Below are positions 45,761 through 55,596 of a stretch of 64,000 nt of DNA, piece after piece. The notes below the pieces were generated by a model. That model did no database searches. It was not told where the DNA came from and was given only the letters and a program-made list of their open reading frames with translations. Both the position numbers and the translations under genes were made by a program. The number at the start of each line of letters is the position of its first letter. The stretch's first letter is position 1. Source of the stretch: Salinigranum rubrum (GTDB taxonomy: Archaea; Halobacteriota; Halobacteria; Halobacteriales; Haloferacaceae); NCBI RefSeq assembly GCF_002906575.1, contig NZ_CP026309.1, positions 248,001 through 312,000 of the forward strand. The letters run 5' to 3'.

Positions 45761-45785
45761 CTCCCCTCGGGACCGACACTCTCGC

Positions 45786-46328
45786 ATGGCGAACCAGGAA
45801 CTCATCGCGGCGCTCAGAGCGGCCGACGCCGTCCAGTTCGGCGAGTTCGAACTCTCTCACGGCGGCACCTCCGACTACTACGTCGACAAGTACCTCTTCG
45901 AGACCGACCCCGTGTGCCTAGCACTCGTCGCCCGGGCGTTCGCCGAGCGGGTCGGCGACACGAAACTCGCCGGCGTCGCGCTCGGCGCCGTCCCCCTCGT
46001 CGCGGTCACGAGCGTCGAGACCGGCAACCCCTACGTCATCGTCCGCAAGAAGGCGAAGGAGTACGGGACCGCGAACCGGGTCGAGGGTCGGTTCGACGAG
46101 GGCGAGGAGGTCGTCGTCCTCGAAGACATCGCCACGACGGGCACGAGCGCCCTCGACGCCGTGGAGGCGCTCCGCGACCTGGGCGCCGTCGTCGACCGCG
46201 TCGTCGTCGTCGTCGACCGCGAAGAGGGCGCGAGGGAACTGCTCGCCGACCACGACGTCGAGTTGGAGGCGCTCGTCACGGCGTCTGAGCTGCTCGCCGA
46301 CCGCGACGCCGACTCCGACGCGGCGTAA
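45786..46328 (+). CDS. pyrE: Orotate phosphoribosyltransferase
   Basis: 180 residues; joins orotate and PRPP to give OMP in pyrimidine synthesis. [16 protein letters not shown] and the PRPP-binding loop [21 protein letters not shown] are diagnostic. The long open frame before the ATG at 45786 is antisense to the esterase and rejected. Followed by a gene for a regulatory relative of the same fold. Confidence 0.94.
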   Translation: MANQELIAALRAADAVQFGEFELSHGGTSDYYVDKYLFETDPVCLALVARAFAERVGDTKLAGVALGAVPLVAVTSVETGNPYVIVRKKAKEYGTANRVEGRFDEGEEVVVLEDIATTGTSALDAVEALRDLGAVVDRVVVVVDREEGARELLADHDVELEALVTASELLADRDADSDAA

Positions 46329-46508
46329 CCCCGACGCAGCCGCTTCGCCACCTGCGCGCCGACCCGCGTGGTCGTTCGGCGACGCGTGCTCGACTCACTC
46401 GCTCGACTCGTTCCCCGATTACGCGGAACGGGCTCCCACGCTCGTGGACAATTCTCCGAGTGTTGGACATCGAAGTATTCATACTTGTGCAGGGATGTTG
46501 TCCGAGGT

Positions 46509-47222
46509 ATGAACAGAGCGGAGAAAGCGGCCCTCCAACTGCAGGCGGTCGCCGTGCTGCGGATGCTGAAGGAGACGCGGACGTACGACGAACTCGCCGA
46601 CCTCACCGAGTTGCCGGCCGGCGACCTCAACCGGTACGTCAACGGGCACGTCCTCCCGGGCGTCGAGCGCGCCCGGCAGGTCGTCGAGGGCGTCGGTCGC
46701 GAGGCGCTCGCGACCGAACTCGAAGCGCGGGTGATGTTCGACGACGAGGGGTACGTCGACAACTCCGGCGTCGTCTTCGACCAGCCGTTTCTCGACCTCG
46801 TCGCGCCCGTCGCCGCCAACGCGTTCGGCTTCGAGCGGCCCGACGTGGTGCTGACGGCCGCCACCGACGGCATCACGCTCGGGGCGGCGATGGCGTCGTA
46901 CTTCGACGCGCGCCTCGCCTACGCGAAGAAGTCCAAGGAGACCGCCGTCGAGGAGTTCATCGAGTCCCGCCAGCGACTCGCCTCGGGCATCGAACTCACC
47001 TACTACCTCCCTGCCTCGGCGCTCTCGTCGGGGCAGTCGGTGCTCGTCGTCGACGACCTCATCCGGTCGGGCGAGACGCAGGAACTCCTCCTCGACATCG
47101 CGGCGCAGGCGGACGCCGACCTCGTCGGCGTCTTCACGCTCATCGCGGCCGGCGACGAGGGGATGGCCGCCGCCCGCGACCTGACCGACGCGCCCATCGC
47201 CGCCCTCGCGACGTTCGACTGA
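46509..47222 (+). CDS. gfcR: PRTase-like transcription regulator (GfcR type)
   Basis: 237 residues. An N-terminal HTH of about 65 residues (TYDELADLTELPAGDLNRYV) is fused to a phosphoribosyltransferase-like domain whose PRPP loop reads VLVVDDLIRSGETQELLL. Haloarchaeal GfcR proteins have this build and control sugar catabolism, although they are often misannotated as orotate phosphoribosyltransferase. Here it lies between pyrE and a purine permease, so a nucleotide-linked role is possible too. TATA-like gtattcatact lies about 25-35 bases upstream. Confidence 0.85.
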   Translation: MNRAEKAALQLQAVAVLRMLKETRTYDELADLTELPAGDLNRYVNGHVLPGVERARQVVEGVGREALATELEARVMFDDEGYVDNSGVVFDQPFLDLVAPVAANAFGFERPDVVLTAATDGITLGAAMASYFDARLAYAKKSKETAVEEFIESRQRLASGIELTYYLPASALSSGQSVLVVDDLIRSGETQELLLDIAAQADADLVGVFTLIAAGDEGMAAARDLTDAPIAALATFD

Positions 47223-47384
47223 TACACCTCCTCCCCCTCGTCGCCCGTCCGGTATCCGTGGACGTGGTGTTATCAGGAGATTTTCACCTTCTCTCGTCCA
47301 CATCTATCCACTCTTGTGCACACATTCGGGGGGTGATATGGGAACGGTTAAGTGAGCGCTTCGGGCTATGCTCAGACGTGCATT

Positions 47385-48791
47385 ATGGGGCTGGAACAGA
47401 CCCTCGCCGACTACTTCGATCTCGACCAGTACGACACTACCGTCCGGACCGAGGTTCTGGCCGGGCTGACGACGTTCCTCACGATGAGCTACATCGTCGT
47501 CGTCAACCCCGCCATCCTCGCGGGCATCCCCGACGCGAAGCCGGGCATCATCATCCAGGGGTTCGACCCCGCCACCGTCCGTTCGATGCTCGCCGTCGTC
47601 ACCATCATCGCGGCGGCCGTCGCCACGCTCATCATGGGGTTGTACGCGAACCGCCCGTTCGGGCAGGCGCCCGGTCTCGGCCTGAACGCCTTCTTCGCCT
47701 TCACCGTCGTGGGCGCGCTCGGCATCCCGTGGCAGACGGCGCTCGCCGCCGTCGTCGTCGAGGGACTCCTCTTCATCGTCCTCACCGTCGTCGGCGCGCG
47801 TGAGTACGTCATCAAGGTGTTCCCCGAACCGGTGAAGTTCGCCGTCGGCACCGGTATCGGCCTGTTCCTCGCGCTCATCGGCCTCGAAGAGATGAACATC
47901 GTCGTCTCGGACCCCGCGACGTACGTCACGCTCGGTTCGGTCGCGGCCGACCCCATCGCTATCCTCTCGGTCGTCGGCCTCTTTCTCACCTTCGCGCTGT
48001 ACGCCCGCGGTCTCAGGGGGTCGATCATCATCGGCATCCTCCTCACGACGGTCCTCGGTTGGCTCGTCACTCAGGCCGGCCTCGTCGCCCCCGACGCGGG
48101 CCTCGTCGCCGGTCCGGCCTCCGCCCAGTACGACATCACCCCGCTCGCGGGCGCGTTCGTCACCGGACTAGGGAACGTCGAGGCGTTCTCCTTCGCGCTC
48201 ATCGTCTTCACGTTCTTCTTCGTCGACTTCTTCGACACCGCGGGTACCCTGACGGGGGTGTCGCAGGTCGCGGGCTTCCTCGACGAGGACGGGAACCTCC
48301 CCGATATCGACAAGCCGCTGATGGCCGACGCCGTCGGCACCACCGTGGGAGGAATGCTCGGCACCTCGACCGTGACGACGTACATCGAGAGCGCATCGGG
48401 CGTCGAGGAGGGCGGCCGCACCGGCCTCACGGCGACCACCGTCGGCGTGCTCTTTCTCGCCTCGCTCGCCATCGTCCCGCTCGCGGCGGCGATTCCGCTC
48501 TACGCGTCTCACATCGCCCTCGTCGTCATCGGCGTCGTGATGCTCCGCAACGTCGTCGACATCGCGTGGGACGACATTACCTACACCGTCCCGGCCGGCA
48601 TGACTATCCTCGTCATGCCCTTCACGTTCTCTATCGCGTACGGCATCGCCGCGGGCATCATCTCCTACCCCATCGTGAAACTCGCCGCGGGTGAACTCGA
48701 CGACGTCCGCGCCGGCCACTGGGTGCTCGCGCTCGCGTTCGTCGTCTACTTCGTCGTCCGGACCAGCGGCGTCCTCGCCGCGCAGGTCTGA
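47385..48791 (+). CDS. NCS2-family purine/xanthine permease (AzgA-like)
   Basis: 468-residue transporter with 12-14 hydrophobic helices. LAGLTTFLTMSYIVVVNPAIL, GQAPGLGLNAFFAFTVV and GTSTVTTYIESASGVEEGGR are characteristic of AzgA-type adenine/guanine/hypoxanthine permeases. The ATG at 47385 gives MGLEQTLADYFDLDQY. Placed behind the PRTase-like regulator, which may control it. Confidence 0.92.
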   Translation: MGLEQTLADYFDLDQYDTTVRTEVLAGLTTFLTMSYIVVVNPAILAGIPDAKPGIIIQGFDPATVRSMLAVVTIIAAAVATLIMGLYANRPFGQAPGLGLNAFFAFTVVGALGIPWQTALAAVVVEGLLFIVLTVVGAREYVIKVFPEPVKFAVGTGIGLFLALIGLEEMNIVVSDPATYVTLGSVAADPIAILSVVGLFLTFALYARGLRGSIIIGILLTTVLGWLVTQAGLVAPDAGLVAGPASAQYDITPLAGAFVTGLGNVEAFSFALIVFTFFFVDFFDTAGTLTGVSQVAGFLDEDGNLPDIDKPLMADAVGTTVGGMLGTSTVTTYIESASGVEEGGRTGLTATTVGVLFLASLAIVPLAAAIPLYASHIALVVIGVVMLRNVVDIAWDDITYTVPAGMTILVMPFTFSIAYGIAAGIISYPIVKLAAGELDDVRAGHWVLALAFVVYFVVRTSGVLAAQV

Positions 48792-49168
48792 CCGTGTTTG
48801 GTACGAGTCGGTGCCGCTGGTTCGCCGCCTCGTCCCGGTGAACCAGCGGTACACGGTCACACCGAACACTACGACCGGGCGACGGAACAGCTACCACTCG
48901 GCCGCGATACCTCTCGCCATGCAGCCTTCGCGGCGTCGTCTCCGTACTCGCTGCCGCCCTTCTCGCCGTCGGATGGGGGCTCGTCGAACTCGTCGCGGGT
49001 CGGCGCCGACTCGTCGCGTTCGTCCGGGGGACCGGCGCGCGCTCGCGGTAGGTCGCCGCGGCGTCACCCGCGACTGCCCCGTGCGCGTACGTCTCACGCA
49101 CGACGGTTGTGACTCGGGCCGACACAGCACCGTCGCCCTCTTATGAACGAGGTCCCTACTCGGAGGCG
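48792..49168. other. 377-base gap with a possible degraded small membrane protein
   Basis: Ending at the TAG 49049-49051 one frame reads SLRGVVSVLAAALLAVGWGL followed by VELVAGRRRLVAFVRG, which looks like a real one-helix membrane protein, but no start codon is available in that frame; the nearest ATG (48919) is one base out of frame. It may be a broken gene or a chance run. Nothing else is seen apart from the promoter of the next gene (ctcttatgaa, 49138-49147). Confidence 0.25.
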
Positions 49169-49423
49169 ATGTCAGATCTCATCCTCTACGAACTGCCCGG
49201 CTGCCCCTACTGTGCGAAGGTGAAGAACAAGCTCTCCGAACTCGGCCTCGAGTACGAGTCGCGGGAGGTCCCTAGCTCGCACAGCGAGCGGACCGAGGTC
49301 GAGGAGGTCAGCGGTCAGACCGGCGTGCCGGTCCTCGTCGACGAGGAGCACGGCGTCGACGGGATGTCCGAGTCCGACGATATCGTCGCCTACCTCGAAG
49401 AGACGTACGGCAGCGCGAGTTAA
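49169..49423 (+). CDS. Glutaredoxin-like thioredoxin-fold protein
   Basis: 84 residues, a single thioredoxin fold of the glutaredoxin / GST N-terminal type. The redox site is CPYC in LYELPGCPYCAKVK and the cis-proline region is TGVPVLVDEEHGVDGMSESD. Haloarchaea use gamma-glutamylcysteine rather than glutathione, so the thiol partner is probably that. Leaderless start about 25 bases after cttatgaa. Confidence 0.88.
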   Translation: MSDLILYELPGCPYCAKVKNKLSELGLEYESREVPSSHSERTEVEEVSGQTGVPVLVDEEHGVDGMSESDDIVAYLEETYGSAS

Positions 49424-49426
49424 GCT

Positions 49427-49759
49427 CTACACGACGGCCGCTTCGTAACTCTGCCGGAGTGCCCGTTCCACGGGACTGAGTCCGGTCGGTTCGACGCGCA
49501 CCGTCGCCCACTTCCGGACGAGTCGACCGCCGGCCTCGAACGGTTCGACCGCGTGTGACCGTTCGAGTCTGGCCCGCTGTGTCTCGGTGAGCCTGGTGAG
49601 CGACAGCCCCTGCTCGGAGACGACGGCGAAGAGGACGCCGTCGGCGACGTAGGAGGGGCAGCCGAACATGACCTTTCGTGAGACGCCCGGCCACTCCATC
49701 ACCAGGTCGTCGACGGCGCGACGGAGGGCCTGCTGCGACTCGTCCGTGTTCGGGTTCAT
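49427..49759 (-). CDS. TfoX/Sxy N-terminal-domain protein
   Basis: 110 residues. RKVMFGCPSYVADGVLFAVV is the core of the TfoX N-terminal domain. Haloarchaeal members are stand-alone domains of unknown function and do not imply competence control. Convergent with the glutaredoxin gene, three bases apart. Confidence 0.8.
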   Translation of the reverse strand: MNPNTDESQQALRRAVDDLVMEWPGVSRKVMFGCPSYVADGVLFAVVSEQGLSLTRLTETQRARLERSHAVEPFEAGGRLVRKWATVRVEPTGLSPVERALRQSYEAAVV

Positions 49760-49807
49760 GAACCGTTACGACGTCGTCAGAGCAAATAAGCGTAGACGCC
49801 GTCCGCC

Positions 49808-50785
49808 CTACGACTCGGCGGGTTCGGTCGTCCGCTCGCGGATGAGGTCGCGGATCGCGTCGGGGTCGTCGATGGCCGCGAGTTCCTCACAGGAGACGAT
49901 GGCGGTCCGGTCGACGGACTCGCGCTTCGTGCGCTCCTCGGTGAAGTACACCGAGCGCGTCCGGGTGATCTCCCCCAGCGAGGACATGATGCGCGCCCGC
50001 TTCTCGGCGTTGCGGTCGAACGCGGAGTGACCGGTGAGCACGTTGCGTCCGTGGCGTCTGTCGGCGCTGTCCTCGGAGACCGCCTTGAACGGGGCGCGCA
50101 GCGTCGGGTGGACGTCGTAACCCGCCCGCGTGAGCACCGTGACGACGTGCTCGTCGTCCGGGTCGGCCTCGGGGTCCGCGGGCGTCGGGTCGGCCGTGCG
50201 GACCTCGTCGGCGCCGTCCATCACCTCGACGGGCGCGGAGAACGGCTGGTCGAACAGTTCCTCCAGTTGGACGGCCACCTCGATGGAGGCGTTCATGCCG
50301 TCCTCGTACTTCGAGACGGTGCGCCGGGAGACGCCGAGTTCGCTCGCCAACTGGCCGAGGCTCATCCCGCGGTCCTGTCGTTCGTCGGCGAGCAGGTCGC
50401 CGTCGATGTTGACGTACAGTCCGCCGGGCGCGGCGTAGATGAGCGGCGGGACCTCCTCGACGAACAGGTCCATCGCCGTGTCGGGGTTGAGAACGGGAAC
50501 GCCGTGACGGAAGTAGACGACGCCCGGCTTGAGGTCCTCGTTGCGCGTGCGCATCCCGACGACGAGCGGCGTCGCGTCCAGATACGACCCCAGCCGACGC
50601 ATCTCCGCGCCCGTCCCGCCGTCGAACGCGTCGATGTTGCCGAGGATTTTCAACAGGAGGAGGTCCTCCCCGCGGCGGGCCGCGAGGTCGAAGCTCTTGG
50701 GTCTGATGGCGATGCGGTCGCTCACCACGAACCCGGCATCGCGTAACATCGCGGTGATGTTGCTGATCAACGCAGACCGCGACAT
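49808..50785 (-). CDS. Archaeal Cro/C1-type HTH regulator
   Basis: 325 residues. A nuclease-like N-terminal domain (about 1-120, [20 protein letters not shown]) comes before a Cro/C1 helix-turn-helix at about 130-185 ([24 protein letters not shown]) and a C-terminal acidic region plus helical domain. This architecture is the conserved archaeal putative HTH-type transcriptional regulator found in most Euryarchaeota. Minus-strand acatatatcc lies about 28 bases upstream. Divergent from tiaS. Confidence 0.85.
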   Translation of the reverse strand: MSRSALISNITAMLRDAGFVVSDRIAIRPKSFDLAARRGEDLLLLKILGNIDAFDGGTGAEMRRLGSYLDATPLVVGMRTRNEDLKPGVVYFRHGVPVLNPDTAMDLFVEEVPPLIYAAPGGLYVNIDGDLLADERQDRGMSLGQLASELGVSRRTVSKYEDGMNASIEVAVQLEELFDQPFSAPVEVMDGADEVRTADPTPADPEADPDDEHVVTVLTRAGYDVHPTLRAPFKAVSEDSADRRHGRNVLTGHSAFDRNAEKRARIMSSLGEITRTRSVYFTEERTKRESVDRTAIVSCEELAAIDDPDAIRDLIRERTTEPAES

Positions 50786-50869
50786 GGGGATTACTAGGCG
50801 ACTCTTCGGATATATGTGTTTCCCACCCGTCCGTGAGCGGCGTCCGGCGGTTTCGGATCGTCTCAGCCA

Positions 50870-50882
50870 AAATATTTATATA
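50870..50882 (+). promoter_or_regulatory. Orphan strong TATA box upstream of tiaS
   Basis: aaatatttatata at 50870-50882 is a strong A/T box but lies 100 bases before the tiaS ATG and 85 bases from the divergent gene start. Either tiaS has an unusual leader of about 75 bases or a small RNA begins near 50905. Confidence 0.4.
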
Positions 50883-50982
50883 CTTCAACGACTCGGTCGC
50901 CGACCCTTCGTCGCCCCCCGTTGCCGACGGTGTTGAATCGCGGGACGAAACCGGTTAGCCGTTCGGTGCGCAATCACGAGCG

Positions 50983-52269
50983 ATGACCGTCATCGCGCTC
51001 GACGACACCGACTCCCGCGAGCGTGGCATGTGTAGCACCTACCTGGCGACCAGGCTCGCGGAGACGCTCGTCGACGCCGGTTCGGACGTCGAGCGACGGC
51101 TCCTCGTTCGACTCAACCCCGCTATCGAGCACAAGACGCGCGGCAACGCGGCGGTCGCGCTCCACACCTCCTGCGCTCCCTCGGCGGCGTTCGACCACGC
51201 CTGCCGGGCGGTCGAGCGCTGGAGCGAGTTCGAAGACGACCGGACCAGCCCCGGCGTCGTCGTCGCGCCGGGCGACCCGTCCGCCGTTCCCGAGCCGATT
51301 GCCCGGTTCGCTCGCGACGCCGTCCGCGAGCGACACTCCCTCGATGCGGCGCTCTCGCTCGCCGAGGAACACGGCTACGACCACCGAGGCTGGGACGGGG
51401 GTCGGGGCCGCATCGGCGCGCTCGCGGCCGTCGGCGCGTGGGCCGGCATGGACGAGTGGACCTACGAACACATCTCCTACCGCGCGTTCGAGCGCTGCGG
51501 CACGCCACGGGAGGTCGACGCCGAAACCGTCTTCGCCGCCGCCGACTGGGGCTATCCGACCGTCTGGGACACCGTCGACCGGGTCGAGGGCGAACCCGTC
51601 TGCGTCCCGAACGCGCCCGGGCCCATCCTCTACGGCGTCAGAGGCGACGACCCCGTTCGCTGTCGGGAGGTCGCAGAGCGCATCGAGAGCGAACCGGTCG
51701 ACCGACGGGCGACGTTCGTGACGAACCAGGGCACCGACGCGCACCTCCACGACGATGACTTCGGCTCGCTCCGCGACGGCCGCGCCTCGCGCGTCTCGGG
51801 GGTCGTCACGTCCGCGCCCGAAACCCGCCGCGGCGGCCACGTCTTCTTCGGATTCGGGCCGTCGTCGGAGACCGACGTCGACGACGAGGGAGGCGTCGAC
51901 TGCGTCGCGTTCGAGCCGACGAAGCGTTTCCGCGACCGGGTGCGGTCGCTTCGGCGAGGCGACCGTCTCACCGTCTGCGGCGAGGTGTCGGCGGGAACGC
52001 TGAAACTGGAGAAGTTCGCCGTGCGGTCGCTCGTCCGAGTCGAAAGGGCGACGCCGACCTGTCCCGACTGCGGGCGGACGATGAAGAGCGCCGGGGCGGA
52101 CCAGGGGTATCGGTGTCGTGACTGCAAAACGCGAAGCGAGAGCGTCGTCGAGGAGGTCGACCGCATCCTCGAACCCGGCTGGTACGAGGTGCCGCCGTGT
52201 GCGCGGCGACACGTCGCAAAACCGCTGGTCCGAGGAGGGTTCGACGCGCCGACCCATCCCGAGCGGTAG
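50983..52269 (+). CDS. tiaS: tRNA(Ile2) 2-agmatinylcytidine synthetase
   Basis: 428 residues; TiaS attaches agmatine to C34 of the AUA-reading tRNA-Ile. The start VIALDDTDSRERGMCSTYLA, the HKTRGNAAVALHT segment, GRGRIGALAAVGA and a C-terminal zinc ribbon CPDCGRTM...YRCRDCKT are those of the family. Full length. Confidence 0.95.
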   Translation: MTVIALDDTDSRERGMCSTYLATRLAETLVDAGSDVERRLLVRLNPAIEHKTRGNAAVALHTSCAPSAAFDHACRAVERWSEFEDDRTSPGVVVAPGDPSAVPEPIARFARDAVRERHSLDAALSLAEEHGYDHRGWDGGRGRIGALAAVGAWAGMDEWTYEHISYRAFERCGTPREVDAETVFAAADWGYPTVWDTVDRVEGEPVCVPNAPGPILYGVRGDDPVRCREVAERIESEPVDRRATFVTNQGTDAHLHDDDFGSLRDGRASRVSGVVTSAPETRRGGHVFFGFGPSSETDVDDEGGVDCVAFEPTKRFRDRVRSLRRGDRLTVCGEVSAGTLKLEKFAVRSLVRVERATPTCPDCGRTMKSAGADQGYRCRDCKTRSESVVEEVDRILEPGWYEVPPCARRHVAKPLVRGGFDAPTHPER

Positions 52270-52705
52270 TGGTGGACGTCTTGGCTTGGGAGTGAGTCGA
52301 GATCGGCGAGAGGACCGCTGACAGCACGGAGACCGCGCGGTGCACGGGCGCGATGACGCCACGCCACCGAAGCGGCGCAGCCGCTTCGAGCCTTCGCTCG
52401 CTCCACTCGCTCGCGAAGACCTCTCCAGCCGATTCGCTCGCGCATGGGGTCGCGGACGGAGTCGCGACCGCCGCGCGCCACCACCCACTGTGGCGGTCGG
52501 CGCGCGGGAGCGAACGGACGTGAGCGACTCGCGCGAGGGACGAGTGAGCGAAGCGAACGAGTCGGTTGGGGCGGGCGAGGCAACACCGCCCTGGCGCTCG
52601 TGCGGTCTTTTCGTTCACTCCCCCGCTCGCGAACGTGTCTCTGTCACATCCGCCCGATACGTCCCTCCTCTGTGCCCGCTCTGAGCCATCAGTTCATCCG
52701 GCGTC
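52270..52705. other. 436-base GC-rich gap with a perfect 9-bp hairpin
   Basis: No gene is seen between the convergent 3' ends of tiaS and the Nudix gene. CGAAGCGGC and GCCGCTTCG form a perfect nine-base stem with a three-base loop at 52368-52388. Around it are repeated tcgctcgc-type strings that open spurious Arg-rich frames. Confidence 0.5.
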
Positions 52706-53227
52706 TCACTCGAACAACGCGAACGCGCGTTCGATGCGGTCGGGAACGTACCTGAACGCGAATTCGAGGTTCGAGAGGTCGTTGCGGTGGACGAACCGCG
52801 CCGCCTGGGCGTCGGTCCCCGCCGAGAGGTCGCCGGTCGTCTCCTCCCGAGCGACTGCGTACCCCACCGAGACGATGTACTTCTCGCCCCACGGCTCCAT
52901 CTGTACGGCGTCGACGAGGGCGAGCGCGTCGGGGTCGACGGCGAGCCCCGTCTCCTCTTCGAGTTCGCGGGCCGCCGCGACCGCGGGGGGTTCGTCGACT
53001 TCGAGGTGACCGCCGGGGTCGCACCACTTCCCCGCGCCGGGGTCGATGCGGCGCTGGACCAAGAGAACGCGGTCGCCGTCGACGACGACGACGGCCGCCC
53101 CCGGGACGGGATTTCGGAACACGACCTGCGCGCACGCGGGACAGCGCCGGCGGGTCCTCCCTTCGGAGTCGACGGTCTCCAACGCTGTCCCGCAGTCGGG
53201 ACAGTACGAGGGCGTGCGAGCGACCAT
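52706..53227 (-). CDS. Nudix hydrolase with zinc ribbon
   Basis: 173 residues. A four-cysteine zinc ribbon (YCPDCGTALE and RCPACAQVVF) comes before the Nudix fold with a complete box, GGHLEVDEPPAVAAARELEEE-TGL. NADH-pyrophosphatase-like architecture. The ATG overlaps the stop of the upstream threonine synthase-like gene (TAATG), so the two are cotranscribed. Confidence 0.92.
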   Translation of the reverse strand: MVARTPSYCPDCGTALETVDSEGRTRRRCPACAQVVFRNPVPGAAVVVVDGDRVLLVQRRIDPGAGKWCDPGGHLEVDEPPAVAAARELEEETGLAVDPDALALVDAVQMEPWGEKYIVSVGYAVAREETTGDLSAGTDAQAARFVHRNDLSNLEFAFRYVPDRIERAFALFE

Positions 53228-54306
53228 TATCCCTTCAACCCGCTCCCGGTGAGCGCGACCACGACGTCCTCACCTTCTTCGACGACACCCCGTTCTCTGA
53301 ACTCTCGGAGCGCGGCGGGCGCGACGGCGCAGGTCGGCTCGGTGTAAAAGCCACGCGCGTGGAGGGCGTCGAGTTCCCGTTCGACCGCCGCCTCCGACAG
53401 CGCGACGACGTCGCCGTCGGTGTCGTCGATGGCGTCCAGAATCGCCTCGCGCTGGACCGGTTCGCGGATCTGGATGCCGTCGGCCACCTCGTTCGGTTCT
53501 GTCTCACTCTCGCCGTGTCGCGCGTCGGCAAAGGGGGCGTAGCCGGCGGCCTGCGCGCCGAGGAGACGCGGCATCCGGTCGGTCCATCCGGCCTCGTACA
53601 GGGCGCGAAAGCCCCGATAGGCGCCCAGGAAGAGCGTCCCGTGCCCCAGCGGCGTGACGAACGCGTCGGGGACCGACCACCCGCGCTGGGCGGCGATTTC
53701 GAGCGCAACCGTGGCGGTGCCGGCGAAGAACGCGGGGTTCCACGCGTGGCTCGCGTACCACCCCTCCCCGGACTCGACGGCCTCAATACAGGCCGCCGTG
53801 ACGTCCTCTCTGCTCCCCTCGACGCGAATCGGCGTCGCACCGGCGCGCTCGATACCCCGGAGCTTCGACGCTTTGACCCCCGCGGGCACGTATATCTCGG
53901 CGTCGATGTCGGCGCGGGCGGCGTAGGTGGCGATGGCCGCCCCCGCGTTGCCCGAAGAGTCCTCGACGACCGTGTCGACGCCGAGTTCGACCGCTCTCGA
54001 CAGCGTGGTCGCCGCGCCGCGGTCCTTGAAGCTCCCCGTCGGGAAGACGTACTCCAGTTTGAACGAGGCGTCCCATTCCTCAGAGGGAACCAGCGGCGTC
54101 CACCCCTCTCCGAGCGTGACCTCTCGGCCGACGGGGAGGAAGTCGTCGAACGCCCACAGGCCGCGGTTGCGGTCCAGTTCGTGTCGGCCGGGCGCTGGCC
54201 CCTCGGGGAGCGGTCTGTCGGCGAACCGGAGCGGAGAGCCACAGGAACACCGCCAGCGGTCGGCGAACGTCGAGCCACAGGCGGGACAGGAGAGAGTGGC
54301 GGGCAT
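53227..54306 (-). CDS. Threonine synthase-like PLP enzyme
   Basis: 359 residues of the fold-type II PLP family. A short zinc-ribbon-like start (CPACGSTFADRWRCSCG) is followed by EGWTPLVPSEEW, the PLP lysine in PTGSFKDRGAATTLS, SSGNAGAAIATYAARA and the C-terminal VVVALTGSGLKG. Threonine synthase is the closest well-known family, but haloarchaea encode several such paralogues, so the substrate is uncertain. MPATLSCPACG at 54306 is the start; the frame upstream is open but unlike the family. Confidence 0.87.
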   Translation of the reverse strand: MPATLSCPACGSTFADRWRCSCGSPLRFADRPLPEGPAPGRHELDRNRGLWAFDDFLPVGREVTLGEGWTPLVPSEEWDASFKLEYVFPTGSFKDRGAATTLSRAVELGVDTVVEDSSGNAGAAIATYAARADIDAEIYVPAGVKASKLRGIERAGATPIRVEGSREDVTAACIEAVESGEGWYASHAWNPAFFAGTATVALEIAAQRGWSVPDAFVTPLGHGTLFLGAYRGFRALYEAGWTDRMPRLLGAQAAGYAPFADARHGESETEPNEVADGIQIREPVQREAILDAIDDTDGDVVALSEAAVERELDALHARGFYTEPTCAVAPAALREFRERGVVEEGEDVVVALTGSGLKG

Positions 54307-54484
54307 GGGTTCGAGTCGAACGAGGGAACACAAGAAGGTAGTCGACTCGTCCGTCCCTCGGAAGACGGCGACCGGCCGAACACGTGCGTTCGACGACCGG
54401 CCGAGTTGTGGTCGGAAGTTTTTGGTCCAGCTTTTTCCGGCGCAACACGCGGCTTCGCCGCGGTCGCGCCTCGAAAAAGGTGGG

Positions 54485-55441
54485 TTAGTAGGAATCGATG
54501 TCCGTCCCGACCGAGCAGACGTACTCGCCGCTTGCGACCTGCGGGAGGCGGCGCGTCCGCCAGAACACACCCGAAGAGTCGGCGGTGACGCGCGCCTTCA
54601 CGGTTCCGAAGGGGTCCGTCACCTCGAACAGGGTATCGCCGACCTCGACCTCGTCGCGGAGGTCCTTCTCGAAGCGGACGAGGCCGCCGTTGGGCGAGCC
54701 GTACTGGTCGAACCCCTTCGCGCGGACCTGCCGGTCGGGGTCGACGCTCCCCTCCAGAAAGCCGTAGCCTTTGAGCACGTTGAAGACGCCGTCGACGCCC
54801 CGCTGGATGCTCGTCTCGTCCCAGCCGACGCTCCCGCCGAGTTCGGGGTCGATGGTGGGAATCCCCTCGTCGGGGCCGGCCCGAGCGAGTTGCCCGTCGG
54901 GGCCCTTCTGGTCGAGGATGTAGCCGCAGTCGAACGTCTTCGCGAGGCGGAGGCACTCGCGGTGGAGGCGGTGGCGCGAGCCACACCGCACCCGCGTCTC
55001 GTCGATCATTCGGCTGGTCGACCCCTGGTGGAGGTCGAGGATGAGGTCCGCCTCCCGCGCCGTCTGGAACGTCGCGTGGCTGATCCGCTCCGACGACGTC
55101 CCGTTTCGGTCCCCGGGGTAGGTCCGGTTCAGCTTCCGGTCGTCGATGGGGTTGCGGTGTTCGGCCACCTGGAAGGCGTGGTAGTTGACGATGCCGACGA
55201 ACAGGACGGTCCCGGAGAGTTCCTCGGGGTCGAGTTTCGGGACGACACGACTGATGACGCCGACGCCGTTGAGTTCGTCGCCGTCGCTGACCGCCTGCAC
55301 GTACAGCGTGTCACCGGACGAGGCGCCGTTGACGACGGCGACCGGGAGCCCGATAGAACTTCCGTCGCGCATCTCGCCGACCTCCAGCCGCCCTGTCGCC
55401 ACCTCCCCAGGAGCCGCGTTCGCCGTTCCGAACGTTGTCAT
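54485..55441 (-). CDS. Succinylglutamate desuccinylase/aspartoacylase-family protein
   Basis: 318-residue zinc carboxypeptidase-like deacylase. The metal motif region reads HRNPIDDRKLNRTYPG with ADLILDLHQG supplying the next histidine; a C-terminal barrel domain (GTVKARVTADSSGVFW) completes the family pattern. Acts on an N-acyl amino acid or similar amide; haloarchaea carry many paralogues. I use MTTFGTANAAPGEVATG at 55441 as start. Confidence 0.85.
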   Translation of the reverse strand: MTTFGTANAAPGEVATGRLEVGEMRDGSSIGLPVAVVNGASSGDTLYVQAVSDGDELNGVGVISRVVPKLDPEELSGTVLFVGIVNYHAFQVAEHRNPIDDRKLNRTYPGDRNGTSSERISHATFQTAREADLILDLHQGSTSRMIDETRVRCGSRHRLHRECLRLAKTFDCGYILDQKGPDGQLARAGPDEGIPTIDPELGGSVGWDETSIQRGVDGVFNVLKGYGFLEGSVDPDRQVRAKGFDQYGSPNGGLVRFEKDLRDEVEVGDTLFEVTDPFGTVKARVTADSSGVFWRTRRLPQVASGEYVCSVGTDIDSY

Positions 55442-55596
55442 TGTTCGACACTGGTCCGGCCTCCCCTTTACCCGTTCGGTCCTCCGTTCGGTCGGTCGCG
55501 CGGCGCTCGACCGCTCTGTCGCGTGTCTCGACACGTTCAATTCGAAGAGAATGTAGTTATATGAACGTCGTAACAACGTTTATCTCTATACGGTAC

